The notes beneath the pieces are model-generated. The model saw only the letters and a program-made list of their open reading frames with translations. It was not told the DNA's origin and did not search any database. Positions 1 to 5,770 of a stretch of DNA of 5,985 bases are shown in pieces; position 1 is the stretch's first letter; the number at the start of each line of letters is the position of its first letter. A program made the translations under genes and the position numbers. Source of the DNA: Streptosporangiaceae bacterium (GTDB lineage Bacteria > Actinomycetota > Actinomycetes > Streptosporangiales > Streptosporangiaceae); assembly GCA_030052355.1 (NCBI GenBank), contig JASIGS010000364.1, forward strand, positions 1 to 5,985, read 5' to 3'.

Positions 1-931
1 TCACGACGAGGCCTGGCCGGACCGAGTTCTCCATCCGCTGCTCGGTGCCGCTGCTGATGATGGCTCCAGAGCCGTTGTTTGCGCCGCTGCCCTCGTAGGG
101 GTTGCCGGACGGGAATTCGCCCCCGCTGGCGCCGCCAGAGCCTGGCGTACCCGAGCTCGCCGCTGGCTGCTGGTTGCCCGTGTTCGTGAGCGCCACCACG
201 GCTGCGCCGGCCCCCGCTGCCACGGCCGCCACCGCGATGTAGGTGATCAGCATGGAGAACCGGCCGCGCCTAGGCGGGCGCTGGCCGTAACCGGGCTGGC
301 CGTAGCCGCCGTAGCCGCCACCAGGCGGGAAGCCGTAGCCGCCGGGCTGGCCGTAACCGGGCTGGCCGTAGCCAGGCTGGCTGTAACCGGGCTGGCCGTA
401 GCCGGGCTGGCCGGGACTGCCGGGCTGGCCGTAGCCGGGCTGGCCGGGACTGCCGGGCTGGCCGGGACTGCCGGGCTGGCTGTAGCCCGGCTGGCTGTAG
501 CCGGGCTGGCCGTAACTGCCGGGCTGGCCGTGACCGCCGGGCTGGCCGTAGCCGGGCTGGCCGTAGGCAGGCGGGGGGAATCCCGGCTGGCCGTAGCCTC
601 CTGGCTGACCGTAACCCGGCTGACCCCACAGTTGCCCACCCGACTGGCTGCCTGGTGGCTGGGCCTGATCTCCGGCAGGCGCGTCTGCTGGCTGAGTGAA
701 CGCTCCAGGCTCAGGGCCGGTGCCTGCGTCCCCGGGCGCTGCCTGCACGTCGCCTGGCTGGCCAGGGTCGCGCTGGCCACTGAACAGGTCATCGAGCGTC
801 TCGCCCTGGCCGGCGACGGGCTCGGCAGGCTGATCGGAGGTCGCCGACCAAGGCTCCCAGGTCTCGGCTTGCCCTTGCCCGCCCTGGGGGCCCTCGTCCG
901 GCCGACCTTCGTTGCGCTCTTCGTCCTGCAT
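1..931 (-). CDS. Membrane-anchored Gln-Pro-Gly-repeat protein, probable S1C (HtrA/DegP-like) serine protease, C-terminus cut by window edge
   Basis: The frame is open on the minus strand from the start to the left edge, 310 residues without a stop. Seen: an acidic Asp/Glu/Gln-rich head (residues 1-100), a low-complexity tract of GYGQPG-type units (about 102-217), a basic RRGR stop (221-224), one hydrophobic segment (about 225-249, [10 protein letters not shown]...), then a Gly/Ser/Asn linker and the motif [10 protein letters not shown] at the edge. The layout is cytoplasmic disordered head, single membrane helix, extracytoplasmic C-terminus. Actinobacterial trypsin-like S1C proteases have this plan, and their protease domain opens with a V-x-P-G/A-L-V-x-I motif, so a protease is inferred; the catalytic residues lie outside the window. 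Three in-frame ATGs occur (940, 937, 931). AAAGG at 941-945 sits 9 nt from the ATG at 931 but only 0-3 nt from the others, so 931 is preferred. The coding frame is certain; the function is not. Confidence 0.72.
   Translation of the reverse strand, partial: MQDEERNEGRPDEGPQGGQGQAETWEPWSATSDQPAEPVAGQGETLDDLFSGQRDPGQPGDVQAAPGDAGTGPEPGAFTQPADAPAGDQAQPPGSQSGGQLWGQPGYGQPGGYGQPGFPPPAYGQPGYGQPGGHGQPGSYGQPGYSQPGYSQPGSPGQPGSPGQPGYGQPGSPGQPGYGQPGYSQPGYGQPGYGQPGGYGFPPGGGYGGYGQPGYGQRPPRRGRFSMLITYIAVAAVAAGAGAAVVALTNTGNQQPAASSGTPGSGGASGGEFPSGNPYEGSGANNGSGAIISSGTEQRMENSVRPGLVV
281..628 (-). repeat. Degenerate tandem repeat encoding GYGQPG / SPGQPG / YSQPG units
   Basis: About 350 bp of imperfect tandem repetition inside the minus-strand gene. 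The usual unit is 15 bp (on the minus strand GGCTACGGCCAGCCC, Gly-Tyr-Gly-Gln-Pro), with variants Tyr-Ser-Gln-Pro-Gly and Ser-Pro-Gly-Gln-Pro-Gly. I count 18 Gln-Pro-Gly triplets. Units are kept in frame, and synonymous changes (GGC/GGT, CCC/CCG/CCT) show they have been drifting. The tract is predicted disordered and lies just before the membrane helix. Its repetition also creates long spurious open frames on both strands. Confidence 0.9.
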
Positions 932-1105
932 CTCCATCATCCTTTGCCCGGTGCCTGCCAGCTTAAGTCGGATCGGCGGCGGTAACTGACGTTGCGGGGC
1001 CTCAGGGCGCGGACCCGCCACTGTCCTAGTAAGCACTACGGACCTGGACGTTAGCTGAACGAGCACCGAGGATTCCGGTCTCGCGACTAACTCCTGGCCT
1101 AGAAG

Positions 1106-1145
1106 AAGATATATCTTGTCATCGCTCCGTAGGAGATATATCTTG
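1106..1145. promoter_or_regulatory. Tandem palindromic operator, PadR-like
   Basis: Two palindromes share an 11-bp direct repeat, GATATATCTTG, at 1108-1118 and 1135-1145, offset by 27 bp. The first is a perfect 12-bp palindrome (AAGATATATCTT, 1106-1117); the second is a perfect 10-bp one (AGATATATCT, 1134-1143). Such AT-rich islands stand out sharply in this GC-rich DNA. From memory, GATATATC-type palindromes often precede PadR-family repressor genes in actinobacteria; that link is knowledge-based inference, and no PadR gene lies in the window. The sites overlap the likely promoter of the gene at 1181, which suits repression by blocking RNA polymerase. Confidence 0.6.
1116..1144 (+). promoter_or_regulatory. 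Candidate sigma70-type promoter for the small membrane protein
   Basis: TTGTCA (1116-1121) matches the -35 consensus at 5 of 6 positions and is followed by a 17-bp spacer and TATCTT (1139-1144), 4 of 6 for -10. The predicted transcription start near 1151 would leave a leader of about 30 nt carrying AGGAG. Both boxes overlap the palindromes. A second -35-like box, TTGACG (1143-1148), has no good -10 behind it. Weak evidence from base pattern alone. Confidence 0.35.
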
Positions 1146-1180
1146 ACGTTGTCAGGCAACCGCCGCATGCAGGAGTCACG

Positions 1181-1636
1181 ATGCCGGCACCAACAAGCAC
1201 ATATCAAAGTAACTTGAGCCGCCGCGAGGAGATGGCAGTCTCCGGCGCTGCGCTGTCCGACGCTCCCTGGAAGCTCGCCGCGGGCGCGGGCGTCGTCGTC
1301 ACCGGCGCCGACATGCTCGTGCACCTGGCGTTCTTCCACCCCGAGTTGTTCACGCCGCTGTCCTGGGGCGCCGTGGTCTTTTTCGCCGTGGCCGGCGCCG
1401 GCGCGCTGGTCAGGTCCAGGCGCAGCCGCGCGCTGCGCTGGGCCCGGAGCAGGCCGTGGCGGTTCGCCATCGCGCCGGGGATCGCCGCTGCGATCGTCGT
1501 TTTCGTGCTCTCGATGGTCGACCACGGCGGCATGCTCGGCAGCGTCTGGACCGGACTCTGGCACGGAGCAGTCGCCTACGGCGCGACCGGGGCGGTCGGC
1601 GCCGTGGTCCGCCCCCGCCGCGAGGAATCAGCCTGA
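1181..1636 (+). CDS. Small four-helix integral membrane protein, unknown function
   Basis: A 151-residue protein that I do not recognise. Four hydrophobic segments can be seen: about 31-52 ([20 protein letters not shown]), 60-77, 94-113 and 119-143. A strongly basic loop (78-93, [16 protein letters not shown]) lies between helices 2 and 3, and the C-terminal tail is basic (RPRR), so by the positive-inside rule both ends should be cytoplasmic. Polar residues in or beside the helices (D44, H48, D114, H115, W127, H128) could be functional. The start at 1181 has AGGAG at 1171-1175, 5 nt away; an in-frame ATG at 1232 (residue 18) is an alternative, but its GAGGAG abuts the start codon. The gene is preceded by the paired GATATATCTTG palindromes, so it is probably controlled by a dedicated repressor. 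The coding call rests on frame, ribosome-binding site and clean helix pattern. Confidence 0.8.
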   Translation: MPAPTSTYQSNLSRREEMAVSGAALSDAPWKLAAGAGVVVTGADMLVHLAFFHPELFTPLSWGAVVFFAVAGAGALVRSRRSRALRWARSRPWRFAIAPGIAAAIVVFVLSMVDHGGMLGSVWTGLWHGAVAYGATGAVGAVVRPRREESA

Positions 1637-1686
1637 CCTGGGCGCCCGCGGCACGGGCGGGGTGACGGTCGGCGGCTGACCGCTGA

Positions 1687-1712
1687 CCACGGCGGCAGCC
1701 GTCTGGCCGTGG
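1687..1712 (+). terminator. Candidate hairpin terminator after the small membrane protein
   Basis: CCACGGC (1687-1693) pairs with GCCGTGG (1706-1712): a 7-bp stem with a 12-nt loop, starting 51 bp after the stop codon. There is no T tract, as is common for actinobacterial hairpins, so termination is only a possibility. Confidence 0.3.
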
Positions 1713-1799
1713 ACCTCGCCAACGGCAATCGGGATCGCTGGCGCACAAGGCCAGTCGCCGGCCGCCCGTGACCGAGCTTGCGCTCACCGCGCCGAACGA

Positions 1800-1835
1800 C
1801 ATGGCAGCGCTCGTTGCGCCTAGAGCGCTGCCATG
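1800..1835. repeat. Perfect 13-bp inverted repeat (hairpin or operator)
   Basis: CATGGCAGCGCTC (1800-1812) and its exact complement GAGCGCTGCCATG (1823-1835) flank a 10-nt loop. It is the strongest dyad in the window, 163 bp after the membrane-protein stop and about 335 bp before ctaB. There is no T run on either side. It could be a bidirectional terminator, a repressor site or a structured RNA element. Confidence 0.6.
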
Positions 1836-2023
1836 CCCGGGCCGAGATGGCACTGGCGGGCGATAACGACCTGTACTCCCGGTTTGCGTGCTATGGTGCG
1901 TTGCTGGGCATGCGCCCGGCGCGCGCCACCGGTGATGGCCGGGAGCGGCGGCCCTCCGGCAGGGCATTACGGCCCAGCGGGTAACGTGTCTGCTGATGCG
2001 GTAGCGGTCATGCTCTTTGCATG

Positions 2024-2046
2024 GCCGTGCTTACTGACCGCACGGC
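2024..2046. repeat. Short 7-bp inverted repeat
   Basis: GCCGTGC (2024-2030) pairs with GCACGGC (2040-2046) across a 9-nt loop. It lies upstream of ctaB, directly before the TTGACG box. In DNA this GC-rich such a stem may be chance. Confidence 0.35.
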
Positions 2047-2131
2047 TGTTGACGCCGGGTGGTTGCGGCCGCTGGATCGGGCCGCTCCGGCGGGCTCGCT
2101 GGCAGAACGGCATGCCCGCGTGCGCGATTCA

Positions 2132-2165
2132 ACGTGGCGGAGGCAAGCCGACGTGGCGGAGGCAA
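2132..2165 (+). repeat. 15-bp direct repeat carrying a duplicated Shine-Dalgarno sequence
   Basis: ACGTGGCGGAGGCAA occurs exactly twice, at 2132-2146 and 2151-2165, offset by 19 bp. Each copy contains GGAGG. The second copy (GGAGG at 2158-2162) is 7 nt from the GTG that starts ctaB. The first is 9 nt from a GTG at 2153 in another frame, which runs on to 2287, overlapping the start of ctaB. Confidence 0.8.
2158..2162 (+). promoter_or_regulatory. Ribosome-binding site that fixes the ctaB start
   Basis: GGAGG, a full match to the anti-Shine-Dalgarno core, lies 7 nt before the GTG at 2170. This favours 2170 over the in-frame GTG at 2059, which would add 37 residues of Ala/Gly/Arg-rich sequence. 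Confidence 0.75.
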
Positions 2166-2169
2166 CGGG

Positions 2170-3144
2170 GTGTCACAAGTTACCGGCGCGCTTGGGCACG
2201 CGCTGCCAGGGGATACACGCGGCGAAGTACCGCAGCCCCCTGGCCGGCGCCCGGCGCGCGTGGTTGTCCGGTCGCTGTTCCAGCTGACCAAGCCGCGGAT
2301 CATCGAACTGCTGCTGGTGACAACGCTGCCGACGATGCTGCTCGCGGACCGTGGCCTGCCCTCGGCCCGGCTTGTGCTGGTCACACTGGTCGGCGGGGCA
2401 CTGGCCGCGGCCAGTGCGAACACGCTGAACTGCTATATCGACAGAGACATCGACGCCGTCATGAAGCGCACGGCGGGCCGGCCGCTGGTCGCCAAGGGCG
2501 GCACGACGTCAATCAGGCCAACCGAGGCGCTCGCTTTCGGTGTAGCGCTCGGTGCTGCCTCGACCCTGCTGCTCGGGCTCGCCGCGAACTGGCTGGCCGC
2601 CGCGCTTGCAGACGCTGCGATCTTGTTCTACGTGTTCGTCTACACCATCGGGCTGAAGCGCAGGACGGCGTCCAACATCGTGATCGGCGGCGCGGCCGGC
2701 TGCTTTCCCGTCCTGGTCGGCTGGGCAGCCGTCACCGGCCGGGTGAGCGTGTGGGCGGGTGTCCTGTTCGCAGTGATCTTCTTCTGGACCCCGCCGCACT
2801 TCTGGGCGCTCGCGCTCAAGTACCGGGACGACTACGCGGCCGCGCACGTGCCCATGCTGCCCGTCGTGGCCGGGCCCGCCGTGGTCGCACGCAAGATCGT
2901 GACCTATTCCTGGGTGATGGTCGCTGCGACGCTGGCGCTGGCTCCCTACGCCGGCCCGATCTACGCCTGTTCCGCGGTCGGCCTCGGCGGCTGGTTCCTG
3001 ATCGAGGCCTACCGGCTGCGAGCGGGCATCGCCGCAGGCGGCTCGCCCGCGCCGATGCGCCTGTTCCACCTCTCGATCGTGTACCTGACCTTGTTGTTTG
3101 CCGCTGTGGCGGTGACCTCGCTGCTGCCCTGGCACGGCTGGTAA
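2170..3144 (+). CDS. ctaB: Heme O synthase (protoheme IX farnesyltransferase)
   Basis: This membrane-embedded UbiA-superfamily prenyltransferase transfers a farnesyl group from farnesyl diphosphate to heme B, giving heme O, the precursor of heme A for cytochrome c oxidase. The 324-residue product fits the family (about 290-320). The hallmark motifs are present: [13 protein letters not shown] (39-51), the first Asp-rich motif NCYIDRDID (87-95, N87/D91/D95), then [20 protein letters not shown] (158-169), [11 protein letters not shown] (204-214) and the second motif KYRDDY with VPMLP (217-231). Seven to nine hydrophobic helices span the rest. The first 35 residues are a hydrophilic, poorly conserved tail, as in other actinobacterial versions. 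The GTG start is set by GGAGG 7 nt upstream. In many actinobacteria ctaB sits beside ctaA and tkt; neither is next to it here. Nothing looks broken. Confidence 0.96.
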   Translation: MSQVTGALGHALPGDTRGEVPQPPGRRPARVVVRSLFQLTKPRIIELLLVTTLPTMLLADRGLPSARLVLVTLVGGALAAASANTLNCYIDRDIDAVMKRTAGRPLVAKGGTTSIRPTEALAFGVALGAASTLLLGLAANWLAAALADAAILFYVFVYTIGLKRRTASNIVIGGAAGCFPVLVGWAAVTGRVSVWAGVLFAVIFFWTPPHFWALALKYRDDYAAAHVPMLPVVAGPAVVARKIVTYSWVMVAATLALAPYAGPIYACSAVGLGGWFLIEAYRLRAGIAAGGSPAPMRLFHLSIVYLTLLFAAVAVTSLLPWHGW

Positions 3145-3176
3145 CCTCGGTTGCGCCCGGCCGAGGCGGGCGCCTC
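3145..3176 (+). terminator. GC-rich hairpin cluster after ctaB
   Basis: Directly after the ctaB stop, overlapping stems can form: CCTCGG (3145-3150) with CCGAGG (3161-3166), GCGCCCG (3153-3159) with CGGGCGC (3167-3173, 7-nt loop), and GAGGC (3163-3167) with GCCTC (3172-3176). They are mutually exclusive. There is no T tract, but position and stability suit an actinobacterial terminator. Confidence 0.45.
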
Positions 3177-3257
3177 AGGCTGCGGCGGGCTGCCCGAACG
3201 AGATGAAAATACGCGTCATTGACCTGGCGCTAGTACCGATTGGGCCAGACTTAACGC

Positions 3258-4874
3258 ATGGGCTGGACTCGAAGAGCGTTCCTCGGCAGGGCCGCCGCGG
3301 CGGCCGCGGTGCCTGCCGCTGCCGCCGCTGGGGTCAAGATCTTTGGCTCGCCAGCCTCTGCCAAGGCCGGCCAGTCGGCCGCGGCCAGGACGGCCACCAC
3401 CCACAAGAAGGTCGTCGCGGAGAACTCGCTGCCCGGCGACCCGCACTGGTGGATCAAGGACCTGGCCGCCAGCGACAAGGCCATCGGCGGGTTCACCGGC
3501 CGGGCGAGTGTGCGGCCCGGGGACAAGCTCGACCTGTATGTCTCCACGACCGCGAGCGAGTTCAGGGCCACGGCGTTCCGGATGGGCTGGTACCGGGGTG
3601 ATCTGGCCAGGCAGGTGTGGGCGTCGAAGTGGACGCGCGGTCACGACCAGCGGCCGGCCGAGTTCATCCAGGACACGCGCACCGTCCAGGCCAGGTGGGA
3701 CATCTCGCTGACGGTCCCCACCGACGACTGGCCCGAAGGCGCCTACCTGTTCCGGCTCGACTCCGACCACGGGCAGCGCTATGTCCCGGTCACCGTGCGG
3801 TCGGCCAGTACCACCGGCAAGGTGGTGCTGAAGCAGGCGGTGCCGACATGGCAGGCCTACAACACCTACGGCAATCACGACCTCTACCTTGGTCCCGGCG
3901 GGTACGACGACCGGTCCTACGTGGTGAGCATGGACCGGCCCATCAGCTACGACGGCGCCTACCTGTTCATGGTCTACGAGCGGAAGCTGGTCAATCTCGC
4001 CGAGAAGATCGGCATCCCGCTCGCCTACCTCACGGCCATGGACATCGCCAGGGACAGCCACTCGCTCGATGGCGCGAGCGCGCTCATCTCGCCAGGTCAC
4101 GACGAGTACTGGTCACCCGAGGAGAGAGCGATCGTCACGGCGGCCAGGGACAAGGGCATGAACATCGCCTTCCTCGGCGCGAACGCGATGTTCCGCCGGA
4201 CGAGGCTGCAGGCGTCTCCGATCGGCGAGTACAGGCAGGTGGTCTGCTACAAGACCAGCTACGAGCTTGACCCGATGTACGGCGTGCACAACGACCTGGT
4301 GACCAGTGACTGGCGCGAACCCCCGAACCCTGACCCGGAGTCGTCTTTGATCGGCACCCTGTACGAGGGGTTCCCGGCCGCCTCCAGATCAGGCGGAAGC
4401 GCGCTGCCCAGCTACGTCGTCGTGAAGCCGGACGCCTGGATGTTCAAGGGCACCGGCGTGCGCGAGGGCAGCAGTTTCCGGGGGCTCGTCGGCATCGAAT
4501 ACGACCGGGTGACACCCGGCTACCCGATTGAACGGCCGATCGAGATCTTGTCGCACTCGCCGCTGGTCTGCGACGGAGTGAACAGCTACTCCGACTCGGC
4601 GTACTACACCCACAAGGGCGGTGCCGGCGTCTTCAACGCAGGCACCATGAACTGGGTCGAGGCGTTCGGGCAGCCGCTGTATAACTGGGGACTCACTCAG
4701 GCTGCGACGCGCTTCACCAAGCGGGTGACGACTAACCTGCTGATGGCGTTCGCGGACGGCCCGGCGGCGCACAAGTACCCGGCGCACGACAATCTGGACT
4801 CGATCCATGAGTACTACGGGGACCCTCTCGCCGGAGACTCAACCGCGACCGGCGGCAGCACCGCCAGCACCTAG
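3258..4874 (+). CDS. Tat-exported protein with N,N-dimethylformamidase beta-subunit-like domain
   Basis: A 538-residue protein. The N-terminus is a twin-arginine signal: TRRAFLG (4-10), an Ala-rich hydrophobic stretch to about 25, and likely cleavage near 32-36 (SPASAKA). The start is fixed because an in-frame TAA ends three bases before the ATG (3252-3254). A beta-rich domain (about 55-185, with a FRMGWYRG motif) precedes a long C-terminal domain with QAYNTYG (199-205), SPGHDEYWSPEER (278-290), GANAMFRR (307-314) and GVFNAGTMNW (457-466). These match the dimethylformamidase large-subunit family as I remember it. In the characterised enzyme a mononuclear iron is held by two Tyr and one Glu; E283 in the HDEYWS motif may be the Glu, but I cannot align the Tyr ligands. 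Real formamidase also has a small alpha subunit, not seen here, so the substrate is unknown. No Shine-Dalgarno sequence is visible. It probably acts outside the membrane, folded with its metal before export. Confidence 0.85.
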   Translation: MGWTRRAFLGRAAAAAAVPAAAAAGVKIFGSPASAKAGQSAAARTATTHKKVVAENSLPGDPHWWIKDLAASDKAIGGFTGRASVRPGDKLDLYVSTTASEFRATAFRMGWYRGDLARQVWASKWTRGHDQRPAEFIQDTRTVQARWDISLTVPTDDWPEGAYLFRLDSDHGQRYVPVTVRSASTTGKVVLKQAVPTWQAYNTYGNHDLYLGPGGYDDRSYVVSMDRPISYDGAYLFMVYERKLVNLAEKIGIPLAYLTAMDIARDSHSLDGASALISPGHDEYWSPEERAIVTAARDKGMNIAFLGANAMFRRTRLQASPIGEYRQVVCYKTSYELDPMYGVHNDLVTSDWREPPNPDPESSLIGTLYEGFPAASRSGGSALPSYVVVKPDAWMFKGTGVREGSSFRGLVGIEYDRVTPGYPIERPIEILSHSPLVCDGVNSYSDSAYYTHKGGAGVFNAGTMNWVEAFGQPLYNWGLTQAATRFTKRVTTNLLMAFADGPAAHKYPAHDNLDSIHEYYGDPLAGDSTATGGSTAST

Positions 4875-4891
4875 CGCGCCGCCGTCGCGAG

Positions 4892-4902
4892 TGGGTTACC
4901 CA
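4892..4902. repeat. Short palindrome TGGGTTACCCA
   Basis: An 11-bp dyad (TGGGT, central T, ACCCA) lies in the 66-bp gap between the formamidase-like and nucleotidyltransferase genes, upstream of the -10 box. The one-base centre cannot form an RNA loop, so if it matters it is a protein site in DNA. It may be chance. Confidence 0.3.
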
Positions 4903-4928
4903 GTAGCGTCCCGGCAGGGCCGGCGGCC

Positions 4929-4934
4929 TATGCT
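4929..4934 (+). promoter_or_regulatory. -10 box for a leaderless transcript
   Basis: TATGCT fits the actinobacterial TANNNT -10 pattern and lies 6 nt before the GTG at 4941, so transcription should start at or next to the start codon. There is no Shine-Dalgarno sequence before that GTG, which agrees with leaderless translation. No clear -35 box at 16-18 bp is seen. Confidence 0.5.
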
Positions 4935-4940
4935 GGCGCG

Positions 4941-5705
4941 GTGTCGGGCGACCGCGACGAGGTGTTCTGCGTAGCGGCTGGAGACAGGTTCGCCGCCTTG
5001 CCCGGCGTCCTCGCGGTGACGCTGGGCGGCTCACGTGCGACGGGCACCGCCCGCCCGGACAGTGACTGGGACTTCTCGGTCTACTACCGGGGTCGTGGCG
5101 AAGGCTTCGACCCCAGCGTCCTGACCTCTCTCACCTGGCCGGGGCAGATCTTCCCGATCGGCGGCTGGGGCGGCGGCGTGTTCAACGGCGGCGCGTGGCT
5201 GACCGCTGGCGACCGCCGGGTCGATGTGCACTACCGCGACCTGGACGACGTCGAGCGCCAGCTCGCCGAAGCACAAGCGGGGCGGTTCGGCATCGAGCGG
5301 CTGCTGTTCCACCTGGCCGGGATTCCTACCTACATTGTCGCCGCTGAGCTGGCGACCAACCGTGTCCTGCACGGCGAGCTGCCGAGGCCCGCCTACCCGG
5401 CTGCGCTTCGAGAGGCAGCTCCGCGCCGGTGGTACGCCGACGCCCGGGCGACCCTGGAGTACGCCCGGACCGCGCACGCGGCCCGCGGGCACCTGGCCGA
5501 CACGTCGGGGGCGATCGCCACGGCGGCCTGCCAGAGCGCGCACGCGGCGCTCGCGGCGCGCGGGCAGTGGGTCACGAATGAGAAGCGCCTCGTCGACATG
5601 GCCGGCCTGCGTGGCGTCGACGACGTGCTGACCGGGCTGACCGCTGCGCCGGCGGATCTGACTGGCGCGCTCGATCGGGCCGCGTCGATCCTGCTGCCGG
5701 GCTAG
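4941..5705 (+). CDS. Nucleotidyltransferase-fold (Pol beta superfamily) protein
   Basis: A 254-residue cytoplasmic protein. The N-terminal part has the nucleotidyltransferase signature GGSRATGTARPDSDWDFSVYY (29-49): the helix-capping GS (30-31), then G35/T36 and S41-D42-W43-D44. A third acidic residue, D95 in RRVDVHYRD (92-100), completes the metal-binding triad (D42, D44, D95), so the enzyme looks active. The rest (about 100-254) is mostly helical and Ala-rich, like the C-terminal helical domains of kanamycin-nucleotidyltransferase-type proteins. Known relatives transfer a nucleotide to antibiotics, proteins or RNA; the substrate cannot be told from sequence. It is not next to a HEPN partner, so a toxin-antitoxin pair is not supported. 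The GTG start is chosen because the signature lies close behind it and a -10 box lies 6 nt before it. It is 66 bp downstream of the formamidase-like gene, probably with its own promoter. Confidence 0.87.
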   Translation: MSGDRDEVFCVAAGDRFAALPGVLAVTLGGSRATGTARPDSDWDFSVYYRGRGEGFDPSVLTSLTWPGQIFPIGGWGGGVFNGGAWLTAGDRRVDVHYRDLDDVERQLAEAQAGRFGIERLLFHLAGIPTYIVAAELATNRVLHGELPRPAYPAALREAAPRRWYADARATLEYARTAHAARGHLADTSGAIATAACQSAHAALAARGQWVTNEKRLVDMAGLRGVDDVLTGLTAAPADLTGALDRAASILLPG

Positions 5706-5742
5706 CGCCAGGCTGCGCGCGTTCTTCCGCAGACAGACGGAC

Positions 5743-5762
5743 AACGCTCAGCGCTGAACGTT
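5743..5762. repeat. 20-bp near-perfect palindrome, possible operator
   Basis: AACGCTCAGCGCTGAACGTT pairs at 9 of 10 positions about its centre (only C5747/A5758 fail), with a 10-bp perfect core TCAGCGCTGA (5748-5757). It has no loop, so a dimeric DNA-binding protein site fits better than an RNA hairpin. It lies 38 bp after the nucleotidyltransferase stop and 71 bp before the next start. Confidence 0.5.
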
Positions 5763-5770
5763 CTTGCGGC

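Larger units (their letters stand above)
932..1180. other. Divergent intergenic region
   Basis: This 249-bp stretch separates the minus-strand repeat protein from the rightward small membrane protein. The right third holds the paired GATATATCTTG palindromes and a candidate promoter, annotated separately, and the ribosome-binding site AGGAG at 1171-1175. The left part, about 946-1100, has no recognisable gene. I could not pick out a convincing -35/-10 pair for the leftward gene. Confidence 0.6.
1637..2169. other. 533-bp intergenic region, no convincing gene
   Basis: No frame here combines a ribosome-binding site, a sensible start and a protein-like composition. The open frames that cross it are Arg/Pro/Ala-rich and arise from high GC. 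It holds several inverted repeats (1687-1712, 1800-1835, 2024-2046) and a 15-bp direct repeat next to ctaB, annotated separately. The ctaB promoter should be here; TTGACG at 2049-2054 is the best -35-like box, but its -10 partner is poor. Confidence 0.6.

Noticed and set aside
281..628. Possible CRISPR array or minisatellite-only DNA
   Set aside because: Units are contiguous without unique spacers, are multiples of three, and keep one reading frame with synonymous drift, so it is a protein repeat.
530..985. Rightward open frame of 151 codons
   Set aside because: It is the antisense of the repeat gene; its Leu/Ala/Arg-rich product arises from the repeats, and the minus strand gives a coherent protein with a membrane helix.
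1410..1967. Leftward 185-codon frame over the membrane protein and the gap
   Set aside because: Arg/Pro/Ser-rich composition, no ribosome-binding site, and it overlaps a better-supported gene.
2059..2169. Upstream GTG start for ctaB adding 37 residues
   Set aside because: No comparable ribosome-binding site; the GGAGG at 2158-2162 is correctly spaced for 2170, and the shorter protein matches family length.
1833..3206. Rightward 457-codon frame overlapping ctaB
   Set aside because: Within ctaB it is a shifted frame; the product is Arg-rich and protein-unlike, and ctaB motifs are complete in the other frame.
3216..4100. Leftward 294-codon frame opposite the formamidase-like gene
   Set aside because: High-GC antisense shadow with no recognisable motif; the plus strand has a Tat signal and family motifs.
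4941..5705. MNT/HEPN toxin-antitoxin module
   Set aside because: The protein is longer than typical MNT antitoxins and neither neighbour looks like a HEPN protein.
5031..5744. Leftward 237-codon frame opposite the nucleotidyltransferase
   Set aside because: Low-complexity Arg/Gly/Val composition; the plus strand carries the complete catalytic signature.
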